A stretch of DNA of 64,000 nucleotides. Source: Wenzhouxiangella sp. AB-CW3 (GTDB lineage: Bacteria > Pseudomonadota > Gammaproteobacteria > Xanthomonadales > Wenzhouxiangellaceae). A model generated the notes under the pieces. The model was not told the DNA's origin. It worked only from the letters and a program-made list of their open reading frames with translations, and searched no databases. Position numbers and translations under genes: made by a program. Shown one piece after another: positions 17,745 through 26,085 of this stretch. The stretch spans positions 3,549,225 through 3,613,224 of the forward strand of contig NZ_CP061368.1 of the NCBI RefSeq assembly GCF_014725735.1, given 5' to 3'. Every line of letters begins with the position of its first letter. Within the stretch, counting starts at the first letter, position 1.

Positions 17745-18012
17745 ATTAACCCGGCTATTGCATAAATGTCCGGATGCAGGAGCCCGGAGAGCAGTGTTTC
17801 CGGGGCGTGGCGCGGAGATTTTTCAACCGGAGCATAGTTCACACTATGTGAGGATTGAAAAATCGAGCACGCGCACCGGAAACACGCGCAACGGCTCCAC
17901 TGCAGGGCTTTTTTCGCCTTTGGCGCAATCCGCCCTTCCGTTCCCGCCTGCGCTGCTATACCGGGCAGTAGAGCGGTCCTGCGCCGGAGATTTATGCAAT
18001 AGCGGGGTTAAC
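17745..18012. mobile_element. Palindromic MITE-like element A with terminal inverted repeats
   Basis: A 268-bp segment without a gene, bounded by 29-bp inverted repeats: ATTAACCCGGCTATTGCATA onward at 17745-17773 and its complement at 17984-18012, 26 of 29 matching. Inside is a further hairpin (GATTTTTCAA with TTGAAAAATC around a small CATAG/CTATG stem, about 17817-17862). The ATTAACCCGG end is shared with the elements at 48.7 and 51.8 kb. It lies between the frameshifted secreted gene and the broken hspQ. No transposase is nearby, so it would need one in trans. Confidence 0.65.
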
Positions 18013-18040
18013 CGGGCAGGTATGTAGATCGCATTCAGCG
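18013..18040. repeat. GTAGATCGCATTCAG half-repeat
   Basis: Contains GGTATGTAGATCGCATTCAG. The same sequence, in forward or inverted form, occurs at 48.67-48.73, 48.95 and 51.82-51.88 kb as part of the palindromic elements there. Confidence 0.65.
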
Positions 18041-18045
18041 GCCGG

Positions 18046-18369
18046 TCAGTGCGGGCCGGCCGCGCGAAAGTAACGTCCACGCTCGAAGCGATCGAAGAAC
18101 TGCCCCAGCGCCGGGTGGCTGACCTGATGACCGCTCGGATCCGCTTCCAGGTGTTGCTCGGCCACGTAGGTGAAATGTTCGGCACCGTCGACCAGAACGT
18201 GGTATCAGGGCCGGTCTTTCGGCGGCAGGCTGACGGCCATCTGTTCGTACCATTCCTCGGTGCCCTGAAAGACCGGGTCCACATCGACGATGACTCCGCG
18301 GTAGTCGTACTTGCGGTGTCGAATGATCTGGCCAATGGCGAGTCGGGGGTTGGCGGGGTCTTGCGACAT
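18046..18369 (-). pseudogene. hspQ: HspQ-like protein with an in-frame TGA at a conserved Trp
   Basis: The frame from ATG 18369 encodes 54 residues of clear HspQ (YccV) sequence (AIGQIIRHRKYDYRGVIVDV, then DPVF) and stops at TGA (18205-18207). Reading straight through gives YHVLVDGAEHFTYVAEQHLE and the rest of HspQ to a normal stop at 18046; total 107 codons, the family length. Family members have Trp at the stopped position (PWYHV), so this is a TGG-to-TGA change, with no frameshift. HspQ binds DnaA and modulates Lon protease in enterobacteria. As written the gene would make a truncated product. The downstream half remains intact, so the change is recent, a sequencing error, or read through. 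The neighbour is palindromic element A. Confidence 0.85.
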
Positions 18370-18418
18370 GGGATTACCTAGTGGATTCAGGGCGGGGCAA
18401 TCGCCCCGCCCTGATGCT

Positions 18419-19672
18419 TCACTCGAAGTCTTCGAACTGTGCATCGGAGGCCGGACGCTCGGATTGCATTCGCGCGGCAACGGCCTCGGCTTCGCGCATC
18501 ACCCGCAGCACGTTGTTGCCGAGAATGGCGCGGATATCGTCATCCGAATAGCCTCGACGGATCAGCTCGGCAACCAGCGCCGGGTAGGTGGACACATCTT
18601 CCAGACCGACGGGGACGGTGGTAATGCCGTCGTAATCGCCACCGATACCAATGTACTCGACACCGATACGGTCGCGGATATAGTCGAAATGATCAACCAC
18701 ATCGGCCAGATCGGCCTGGGGTTCCGGGTTGGCTTCCAGCCAGTCGTCCATGCCGGACTCAACCGCATCGGGATGACCGGGGTGCAGGCTTTCCAGGCGG
18801 GCCTGCTCGGCGGCACGCTCGGCACCCCACTGGCGCAGCTCCTCGTTGACGAAGCTGGGCACGATCGTGATCATCACCACGCCGCCATTGTCCGGCAGGC
18901 GGTCAAGTACATCGTCGGGCGCGTTGCGCGCATGCGGTGTCACGCCCATGGCAGACGAGTGCGAGAAGATCACCGGCGCTTCGCTGACATCCAGTGCATC
19001 GTGCATGACCGCCGGGCTGACATGGGACAAATCGATGAGCATGCCCAGCCAGTTCATCTCGCGTACCACTTCCTTGCCGAACTCGTTCAGTCCGTCATGG
19101 CGCGGCGCATCGGTGGCGGCATCGGCCCAGTCATGGCTCTGCCAATGGGTCAGCGTCAGGTAGAGGGCGCCGAGTCGATGGAACATGCGCAGTGTGGCCA
19201 GCGAATTGTTGAGTACGTGCCCGCCTTCCATGCCGAGCATGGAAGGAATACGACCCTCGGCGAAGGAACGCTCCAGTTCATCGGCAGTAGTGACAAACTC
19301 CAACTCGTCATGACGCTGGATCAGGCGATGGGCCAGGTCGATCTGTTCGAGCTGGATACGCACCGCCTCGTCCCCGCTGTAGGCCGGCGGTACATACACC
19401 GACCAGAACTGCGCTCCCAGCCGCCCGGCCCGAAGACGCGCCATGTCGGTGTGCATGGGCGGATCCAGCTCGGTGGTGTCATCGTTGAGATCAATGGCCT
19501 CGAGACGGTTGTCGACCCGGGTGCGGTACTGCCAGGGCACGTCGTTGTGACCGTCGATCAGCGGTGTCTCGGCCAGCAGTTCGAGTGCGCGCTGGTACTC
19601 GGGAGACTGTTCAGCGGCCACTGCCGGTGCGGCAAGCAGCAGGACAATAGCGAGGGGAATGAATTTCAGCAT
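18419..19672 (-). CDS. Exported membrane (renal-type) dipeptidase, family M19
   Basis: A 417-residue zinc dipeptidase that splits dipeptides. The N-terminal signal peptide (residues 1-20, ending APAVAA) places it in the periplasm. The metal-ligand motifs of M19 are in order: LIDGHNDVPW (His42, Asp44), MLGMEGGHVL (Glu), DLSHVSPAVM and FSHSSAMGVTPHARN (His residues). All ligands are present and the length is normal. It starts after a gene-free stretch and stands alone on the minus strand, ~50 bp downstream of hspQ's start. Together with the P1, S9 and S1 enzymes in this window it suggests a peptide-based diet. Confidence 0.93.
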   Translation of the reverse strand: MLKFIPLAIVLLLAAPAVAAEQSPEYQRALELLAETPLIDGHNDVPWQYRTRVDNRLEAIDLNDDTTELDPPMHTDMARLRAGRLGAQFWSVYVPPAYSGDEAVRIQLEQIDLAHRLIQRHDELEFVTTADELERSFAEGRIPSMLGMEGGHVLNNSLATLRMFHRLGALYLTLTHWQSHDWADAATDAPRHDGLNEFGKEVVREMNWLGMLIDLSHVSPAVMHDALDVSEAPVIFSHSSAMGVTPHARNAPDDVLDRLPDNGGVVMITIVPSFVNEELRQWGAERAAEQARLESLHPGHPDAVESGMDDWLEANPEPQADLADVVDHFDYIRDRIGVEYIGIGGDYDGITTVPVGLEDVSTYPALVAELIRRGYSDDDIRAILGNNVLRVMREAEAVAARMQSERPASDAQFEDFE

Positions 19673-20048
19673 GTCGATTTTGTGTGTGTATTCGCGTGGG
19701 TGGGGAACCGCAGATTAACGCAGATGAACGCGAATTGCTGGAATTTGCCTGGCAAAGAGATGGGTGGGGGCGGGGTGGCGAGCGGTCTTTAAACCTTCTC
19801 TCACCGTTCATAGCGGGTGGTATACGGTCGAGCACGGCCTGGGCGGGTGACGGATTATCCACCTGAGTCATCCCGATCCTTCCTCAGCACCTACAGCCAA
19901 GTCGAAGGCAACTCAGCCGTCGGTGGCAACACGCCAATCGTATCGACGCAAGGGCCACCCAACCCAAACGACCCAAAAGAGCCGATCACCCGCCCAGGCC
20001 GTGATCGACCGGATGCCACCCGCTACTACCCCCCCCACCCCCTCGGGA
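19673..20048. other. Gene-free region with repeats between two exported peptidase genes
   Basis: About 375 bp. It contains a third copy of the CCGCAGATTAACGCAGATGA repeat (~19709-19734) and a spaced inverted repeat (19813-20023). No credible gene. Confidence 0.6.
19813..20023. repeat. 38-bp inverted repeat pair, 135 bp apart
   Basis: The arm at 19813-19850 (begins GCGGGTGGTATACGGTCG) and the arm at 19986-20023 are reverse complements at 35 of 38 positions. The enclosed 135 bp has no gene. The structure is MITE-like but unrelated by eye to the ATTAACCCGG family. Confidence 0.7.
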
Positions 20049-21221
20049 TTACTTGAGCAGGTCCACGACCCGCTCAACCGGCAAGGCTTCGATGATACGA
20101 CCCTCGTGGCCGGTCATGGTCTCGGCGGCAAACAGGGAATTGAGAATGGCTTCCTCGGTGGCCTCGATGGCGGCCAGGAAAAGCGGTGTCATGGCCGCGT
20201 TGGACAGCTCGGTGAATGCGTGACGGTCGCGGCCATCGTGCTTGATGCGCACCTCCTCGGCGGTGGAAAAGGCGATCACGTAATCGCCCGAGCCGTTGGA
20301 CATGATGCCGCCCACTCTTCCTACGCCCAGCAGCGCCCTGCTGGCCAGGCGTTCGAGGTTGCGGGCGGTCACCGGTGCGTCGGTGGCAATGACAATCATG
20401 ATCGAACCATCGGCATCCTCGTCGTATTCGGTCGGAGAGCGGTCAGCGTTCTGGCCGTTAGGACGCTCATACGGCACCTTGTCGGCCAGATAGTGATTTC
20501 CCAGCCGCTCGCCGACTCGCACTCCGTCGATGGACAGCACGCCACCGAAATTCGACTGCACCAGCACGCCCAGTGTGTAGCCGCCTTCCGATGCCGGAAG
20601 GACGCGAGACGCCGTACCGATGCCGGCCTTGAAGCCCAGCGCTCGTGTGCCGGTGCCCGCGCCGACGTTGCCTTCTTCGACCGGCCCGGTGCGTGCTGCA
20701 TCGATGGCTTTATGCACGTGCTCCGGCCTGATCACACGCGCACGGATATCGTTGAGATAACCATCGTTGGTCTCGCCGGCCACGGCATTGACCGAACGCA
20801 CCGCTTCGTTGCCGTCGAGATTCAGCACCCAGTCGGCCAGCCCGTGAGCGGCCTGGTAGACGCTCAGGGTGTTGGTGAGCGCGATGGGCGTTTCCAGCTC
20901 GCCGAGCTCCTGCACCTGGGTGAATCCGACCGCCTTGCCGAAGCCATTACCGACATGGACAGCCGCCGGTACGCGCTCGGTAAAAGGGTTGTGATCATGG
21001 GGCAGGATGGCCGTGACCCCGGTGCGAATGTCGTCGCCTTCGAGCACGGTGTAGTGACCCACCTCGACCCCGGCCACATCGGTAATGGCGTTGTGTTCGC
21101 CGGGCGTGAGAATGCCGATCTCGATACCGAAATCGCGGGGACGGTCCGTCTCTGCGACCGTGTCTGAGTGGATGCTGGTCATGGCAAGCAGGGTACTGAT
21201 GAGAAAGACTGGTTTGTTCAT
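20049..21221 (-). CDS. Exported P1 family (DmpA/S58) aminopeptidase
   Basis: A 390-residue self-processing N-terminal nucleophile hydrolase of the DmpA/BapA type, which releases N-terminal or beta-amino residues from peptides. Residues 1-24 form a signal peptide. The conserved GVLVQSNFGG element and the autocleavage/nucleophile motif NGSGDYVIAFST (Ser311) are present, so an active alpha/beta enzyme is expected. It stands alone with repeats downstream and the HDAC-like gene upstream on the same strand, 88 bp away. Confidence 0.93.
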   Translation of the reverse strand: MNKPVFLISTLLAMTSIHSDTVAETDRPRDFGIEIGILTPGEHNAITDVAGVEVGHYTVLEGDDIRTGVTAILPHDHNPFTERVPAAVHVGNGFGKAVGFTQVQELGELETPIALTNTLSVYQAAHGLADWVLNLDGNEAVRSVNAVAGETNDGYLNDIRARVIRPEHVHKAIDAARTGPVEEGNVGAGTGTRALGFKAGIGTASRVLPASEGGYTLGVLVQSNFGGVLSIDGVRVGERLGNHYLADKVPYERPNGQNADRSPTEYDEDADGSIMIVIATDAPVTARNLERLASRALLGVGRVGGIMSNGSGDYVIAFSTAEEVRIKHDGRDRHAFTELSNAAMTPLFLAAIEATEEAILNSLFAAETMTGHEGRIIEALPVERVVDLLK

Positions 21222-21309
21222 TGACTGGTCATGCCCTCGTGGTCAAACGTCGATATCCGGAATGTTTCGGCAGACTTGTGGCTCATTATGCATCGCGACT
21301 GATCCGATT

Positions 21310-22425
21310 TCAGCGTGCCAGACCGGGTACGGTTCTGGCGAAGTGGTCGCGCGCACGGCGCACCGCCGGCAAGCCGGTGCGGGTGGGCTTGATCGAGGGA
21401 AGGTCGGCATCGGGATCGAGCAGGACATGTATACATTGTTCCAGCGCCTGGCGCATGGGATTGATGTGATACCCCCCTTCCAGCACCATGGCCAGACGCC
21501 CCTGTGCATGGGTTTCGGCCAGGTCCTGCAAGCGCCGTGTCAGGTGAGCGTAGACCGCCGGGCTGAAGCGACAGGCCAGGTGCTCGCGAGTGCCATCGAA
21601 TCCGGCCGAGACGAGGATCAGCTCGGGACGGAAAGTTTGCGCGGCGGGCAGGAGAATCTCGTCAAATGCCGCCAGCACGGCGCGGTCTCCGGCACCAGCC
21701 GGCAGGGGCACGTTCAGCGTGGTGCCCTTGCCGCGACCGCGGCCGATGAACTCGAGTGGTCCGCTGCCCGGATAGAACGGCGCCGACCGGTGGACATCGA
21801 AGAACAGGACGCTCGGGTCGGCAGCAAAAATCGACTCGGTGCCGTCACCATGGTGGATGTCCCAGTCTACAATCAACACGCGATCCATACCGTGTACCGC
21901 CCGGGCGTGACGGGCGGCCACGGCCACGTTGTTGACCAGGCAGAAGCCGCGGTAAGTTGCGGCAAAAGCATGATGTCCGGGCGGGCGCACCAATGCGAAG
22001 GCGGTCTCGGCGCGTCCGTCGCACACGGCGTTAACCGCTTCGACCGCCGCGCCGGCGGCGCGGGTGGCCGCATCCACACTGCCCGGCGATACGGCCGTGG
22101 TGTCGATCGACAACATGCGGCTGCGCCCCCTCAGAGCCTCGAGACGACGCAGATGCACTGGCGTGTGGGCGCGCAGTATCGTTTCGGCATCGGCCCGTTC
22201 CGGCTCGATCCAGGCGATGCGTTCGTCGGTAACGCCCCGCAGGTACTCGACCAGCGCCGACAGGCGTTCCGGACGTTCGGGGTGCTTCCATGGCGACTCG
22301 GCCACCAGGGGACCGAGCAGCGCTCGGAGCTTGCGCGCATGATAGTCGCGAATTTCCGGCTCCAGCCCGGGCGGGCGATGCGCCAGCATCTCGTCGTGAT
22401 AAACCAGGGCCAAGCGGGCGGCCAT
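21310..22425 (-). CDS. Histone-deacetylase-family amidohydrolase (acetylpolyamine amidohydrolase/AcuC-like)
   Basis: A 371-residue zinc deacetylase. The tandem active-site histidines (RPPGHHAF, His151/His152), the zinc ligands Asp189 and His191 in VDWDIHHGDGT, Asp277 in SAGFDG, and the C-terminal LEGGYHI tyrosine motif are all intact. Bacterial members deacetylate polyamines, small molecules or protein lysines; the substrate is not decided by sequence. Its ATG shares one base with the TGA of the upstream 669-residue gene (TGATG), so the two are translationally coupled and probably work on one substrate with the ATP-grasp enzyme further upstream. Confidence 0.93.
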   Translation of the reverse strand: MAARLALVYHDEMLAHRPPGLEPEIRDYHARKLRALLGPLVAESPWKHPERPERLSALVEYLRGVTDERIAWIEPERADAETILRAHTPVHLRRLEALRGRSRMLSIDTTAVSPGSVDAATRAAGAAVEAVNAVCDGRAETAFALVRPPGHHAFAATYRGFCLVNNVAVAARHARAVHGMDRVLIVDWDIHHGDGTESIFAADPSVLFFDVHRSAPFYPGSGPLEFIGRGRGKGTTLNVPLPAGAGDRAVLAAFDEILLPAAQTFRPELILVSAGFDGTREHLACRFSPAVYAHLTRRLQDLAETHAQGRLAMVLEGGYHINPMRQALEQCIHVLLDPDADLPSIKPTRTGLPAVRRARDHFARTVPGLAR

Positions 22426-24434
22426 CAGCTTAAGACCACCTCGTGCCAGGCCTTGTCCGCCGCCCAGCTATCGCGCACGGCATCGGCGATAGCGCCGACG
22501 ATGTCATCGGAAACGGCCAGTGGATCGCCCAGGTCACGCTCGTTGTAGTGGAAGACATAGAGCCGGGCACAGAAATGCTCGAATGGCAGCGAGGACTCAC
22601 CGGGAATCTCGCCGTTTCCCCGGGTGGAGGTGACAATGCCATTCCCCCAATCCTGCCGCCCCTCGTTGTTGGGATTGTAGAAATACACCCGCATCACGCC
22701 CTCGGGGTCTAGGGCAACGCGCTGTATGGCGATGGCGTGCCAACCGACGAACTGGCCGAAGGGGTCGGTGGCCACGATCCCGGCCGGCTGCGGGTAGATC
22801 AGCTCGGCGCCATCGTTGTAATAGGGATGATAGGCGGCATGGAAGCGCCGTATGAAACCGGCGAAATCGATCACCGCCCCGGTGGCGTATTCAATGGTCG
22901 TGGCGAATCCGCGGTGCACCCACCAGCCATGGAACTCGGGGTTGATCCAGCGATGACCGTCCTCGCCACGCCCGGCGATGCGCCGCCCCATCTCCCAGTA
23001 GATCTTGTCCAGGTGCGGCACCAGCAGCAGGGAGACGATATCGAGTTCGGTGTGAAAATCATCGATCAGGCCCTCGGTCAGTTCGCTGGAGCGAATCAGG
23101 TCCCCTTCGAAATGCAGGTCGATCTCGCCATCGCGCGCCGCCCAGGTCACCAGCTCCAGCAGGAATCCGGGGTCGCACTGCGCCCACAAGCTGATGGCGC
23201 GGGCCGACTGGCAGGTGGGATTGTTACCCTGGCTCACGCCCAGCGGCAGGCCCAGCACGCTGATCACTCCGGCCAGCAGCAGGCTGCGCCCGGACGGCGG
23301 GTTGTCATGCCCGAACTCCTCGCGCAGATGTTCGGAGACATCCGGCAGCGGATCGAGCCGGGTCAGCCGCCACAGGGCATGCGGCACCGGCGGGAAAAAG
23401 AGCATCCCGCGATCAAGCAGGTTGCTCAGGCCCTCGATGCACTGGGCAGTCTCGGGCCAGACCGCCTCAAGAATCAGGGCACGAGACAGGTCTTCAAAAG
23501 CATCCAGGCTGTCGGCGCCGACATTGTCCAGCCCCATCGCCAGGGCCAGGTCCCGCTCGCTTCCGCTTTCGGCCAGATGGCGCAGCAGGGCGCCATGGGC
23601 CGGGCAGACCAGGCCTGTGGCATTCATCGTTTCGCCCAGCGCGACCAGTTCCTCCTCGCGGCGCTCGGTCGAAAGGGCCTGGAAGGCAACAACATAATCG
23701 TCGACCTTCCCGGCACTCAGTTCAGTCGGCCCGCGACAGGCCGACACGAGAAAACGGGCACGCTCGACTGCGTCACTGTCGGGCAGGTCGCGCTCTAGCA
23801 GGCGTTCGACCTGGATCAGCAAATGGCGAACCGGTGCGATGTCGATCGGCCGCTGCTCGAGAATGCGATCGGCCTCGCCGACCAGGGCCTGGATCACGCG
23901 GCTGCCACCGAGCCGGTCGAGCTCGAAAGCAAGCAGATTGCGCACTGCCTCACGCTGAGCACCCGCGGCTCGGGCCGCCTCGGAATGATCGACCAGCATC
24001 AGATCGAGGTTGTGCACCAGGCTGCGCTCGAGAAAGTCACGCGCGGCGGCGGCATCCATTTCGGGATGCTCGTGAGTTCCCTCGGCGATTGCCAGCATTC
24101 GCAGACGGCTGAGTGATTCGACAGCGATGGCTTCCGGCGTGCCGGTCAACGATCCGCGTGACAGCTCCGGCTGCAGCCGCGCCGGATGATCCCAGTCACT
24201 GCCGGCAAACACACCCGCTGAGTCGAAACGACCGGCATGACCATGCAAGTGCTCGGCACCGCCGGGCAACCTGAGCAGGCGAGTCGTGGCATTGAACAGA
24301 CGGGGCAGGTGGCCGGCACGGGCAAAGTCGGAAACCGTCGCCAGCGTGTCGAGGGCATGCTCGAACTGCTCCACGGCCCGGGCCAATTCGGGGTTGTCAT
24401 CCACGCCCTGCCCCTGGAAGCGCTGGTGCATCAT
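22425..24434 (-). CDS. Large protein of unknown function with possible Cys-His-Asn catalytic triad
   Basis: A 669-residue soluble protein with no signal peptide. Residues 1-~370 are mostly helical and acidic. The C-terminal half carries QGNNPTCQSARAISLW (Cys408), FVGWHAIAIQRV (His566) and VYFYNPNNEGRQDWG (Asn587). The order Cys ... GWHA ... Asn/Asp at these spacings is how papain-fold and transglutaminase-fold enzymes present their triads, so I suggest a cysteine amidase/peptidase or transglutaminase-like domain; this is inference. It lies between the ATP-grasp gene (110 bp upstream) and the HDAC-like gene (1-bp overlap). I do not recognise a named family. Confidence 0.8.
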   Translation of the reverse strand: MMHQRFQGQGVDDNPELARAVEQFEHALDTLATVSDFARAGHLPRLFNATTRLLRLPGGAEHLHGHAGRFDSAGVFAGSDWDHPARLQPELSRGSLTGTPEAIAVESLSRLRMLAIAEGTHEHPEMDAAAARDFLERSLVHNLDLMLVDHSEAARAAGAQREAVRNLLAFELDRLGGSRVIQALVGEADRILEQRPIDIAPVRHLLIQVERLLERDLPDSDAVERARFLVSACRGPTELSAGKVDDYVVAFQALSTERREEELVALGETMNATGLVCPAHGALLRHLAESGSERDLALAMGLDNVGADSLDAFEDLSRALILEAVWPETAQCIEGLSNLLDRGMLFFPPVPHALWRLTRLDPLPDVSEHLREEFGHDNPPSGRSLLLAGVISVLGLPLGVSQGNNPTCQSARAISLWAQCDPGFLLELVTWAARDGEIDLHFEGDLIRSSELTEGLIDDFHTELDIVSLLLVPHLDKIYWEMGRRIAGRGEDGHRWINPEFHGWWVHRGFATTIEYATGAVIDFAGFIRRFHAAYHPYYNDGAELIYPQPAGIVATDPFGQFVGWHAIAIQRVALDPEGVMRVYFYNPNNEGRQDWGNGIVTSTRGNGEIPGESSLPFEHFCARLYVFHYNERDLGDPLAVSDDIVGAIADAVRDSWAADKAWHEVVLS

Positions 24435-24544
24435 GGTACCTCTCCATCCTTCGCGTCAGCCGCAAACGGCAATGCACTCATTATGCCCCGGCCAGCCCCT
24501 GTGCGATGGGGCCCGGGACAGGTGCAACAGTCGGATCGACCAAT

Positions 24545-25822
24545 CTATACGTAAAAGTCCAGGTCTTCCTGATGCCTGAGCAGATCGCGCATGGTGTGGG
24601 CGTCCTCACCGAAGAAATAAACCAATCCCCAGTGGGTGCCGAAAGCTTCGCGTTCGGCCACGACTTCGTTTTCCAGCGGGTAGAGTTCATGACTCTCGAA
24701 GTAGGGATGCTCGGCGGTTTCTTCCGGAAAGGCCAGCTCGCTGACCACGCGCCGGCGCGGGAACACGCCGAAGCAGCCGGCATGCCCCTTGGCGCCCTTG
24801 ACGGGCTCGGGGAAGAAGGCATCGACTTCTTCCTTCGTTGACTTCGGATCGAACACCACGGCCGAGGCCTGATAGGCATTGAAACCGTAGGCACGCTCGA
24901 TCAACTCAAAGGCCTTGAATCCCGGCGGTCGATAGGCCACTTCGCCGAAGTACATGGTGCCGTCGGAAGTCACGAAGTACTCGGGATGAATCAGGCCGAA
25001 CTTGATATCGAAGGCCTTGATCAGCTTTTCGATTTCCCGGGTGATGGCGTCTCGCCAGCTTTCGAGTTCCGGCGTGGCCGGCACGAATACCGAATAGCCG
25101 AGGGTGACGTACTCGGAAATATTGAGAAACTTGATCTCGCCATCGTGAATCCAGGCTTCGACGGCGAACTCCCAGCCGTCGAGATGACTTTCCATCAGCA
25201 GCGGGAAGTCGGTATCGGGAATCGAGTCGATCTCCTCGGGAGACCGGATCACGCGATGACCAAGACAACCTGCCTGGTCGAAGGCCTTGAGATGAATGGG
25301 GTCATTGGGGTCGCCGTCGAGCTTGAGCAGTGTCTGGTTGACGCGACGCAGAAAGCGGTAGACATCATCGCGATCATGCGCTTCCTCAAACACGCCGACA
25401 CGGATGCCACCGAGGTGGGCGCGGCGCTTCATCAACGCCTTGTCCCGAAACAGAACGGACTGACCGTGCAGGCGTGGATTGCCCATCAGCACCGAATTGA
25501 TCGCCCCGGCCCACTCCACCGTTTCCTCGAACAGCGGGATGGAGACATCGACACCTTCCTTTTTCAGGGTCTCGGCAATTTCCAGCGAGCGCTCGTTGAT
25601 CCGTTCGAAATCCCATTCCAGGAACGGAATGTCGTTCTCGCGCGCGTAATCGGCCGCCCAGGACGGGGCTACCACCACGTAACGCCGGTCAAAGCGCTCC
25701 ATGGCATCGATGGCGTTCAGGCTCCAGCCAAGCAAGGCGATATACCCCTTGTCGGGATTCTTTTCCACGCCTTTCGAACGAATGGGACGCTGAACTGCGC
25801 CAGGCTGATTCTGCTGAATCAT
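24545..25822 (-). CDS. ATP-grasp domain ligase of unknown substrate
   Basis: A 425-residue ATP-grasp enzyme. The N-terminal ~110 residues form a Rossmann-like pre-ATP domain (GYIALLGWSLNAIDAMERF). The ATP-grasp fold follows, with GQSVLFRDKALMKRRAHLGG, the nucleotide-binding LLMESHLDGWEFAVEAW and the metal-binding GLIHPEYFVTSDGTMYFGEV, near PylC/PurK/carbamoyl-phosphate synthase-type members. Such enzymes join a carboxylate to an amine or thiol through an acylphosphate. It is the first gene of a three-gene minus-strand cluster with the 669-residue protein and the HDAC-like enzyme. The product is not predictable from sequence. Confidence 0.88.
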   Translation of the reverse strand: MIQQNQPGAVQRPIRSKGVEKNPDKGYIALLGWSLNAIDAMERFDRRYVVVAPSWAADYARENDIPFLEWDFERINERSLEIAETLKKEGVDVSIPLFEETVEWAGAINSVLMGNPRLHGQSVLFRDKALMKRRAHLGGIRVGVFEEAHDRDDVYRFLRRVNQTLLKLDGDPNDPIHLKAFDQAGCLGHRVIRSPEEIDSIPDTDFPLLMESHLDGWEFAVEAWIHDGEIKFLNISEYVTLGYSVFVPATPELESWRDAITREIEKLIKAFDIKFGLIHPEYFVTSDGTMYFGEVAYRPPGFKAFELIERAYGFNAYQASAVVFDPKSTKEEVDAFFPEPVKGAKGHAGCFGVFPRRRVVSELAFPEETAEHPYFESHELYPLENEVVAEREAFGTHWGLVYFFGEDAHTMRDLLRHQEDLDFYV

Positions 25823-26085
25823 CTACTGACCTCCAATTCTGCGATGACTGACTCCACGCTAACACGCACAACGTGAAATTTTCGCAACTTGCCGCTAATT
25901 GACTACATACAGCCGCACAAAAATAACATTTGACTCAACGGAAGCGTCCGGGAAAAGATCGATGCCGGACCACTCCCGCAGAGCTTTGACGTCATTGATG
26001 CAAGCTGCGCTTCACCGTCGGCCGGGGATCACAAGACCTTGCGATGTGCGCCAGAGAACACTCAACATCTGGCCCGCGAGGTTGC

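Noticed and set aside
19817-21167. Plus-strand frames across the P1 peptidase and its downstream repeats
   Set aside because: Antisense to a certain gene and to inverted repeats; no supporting motif or ribosome site.
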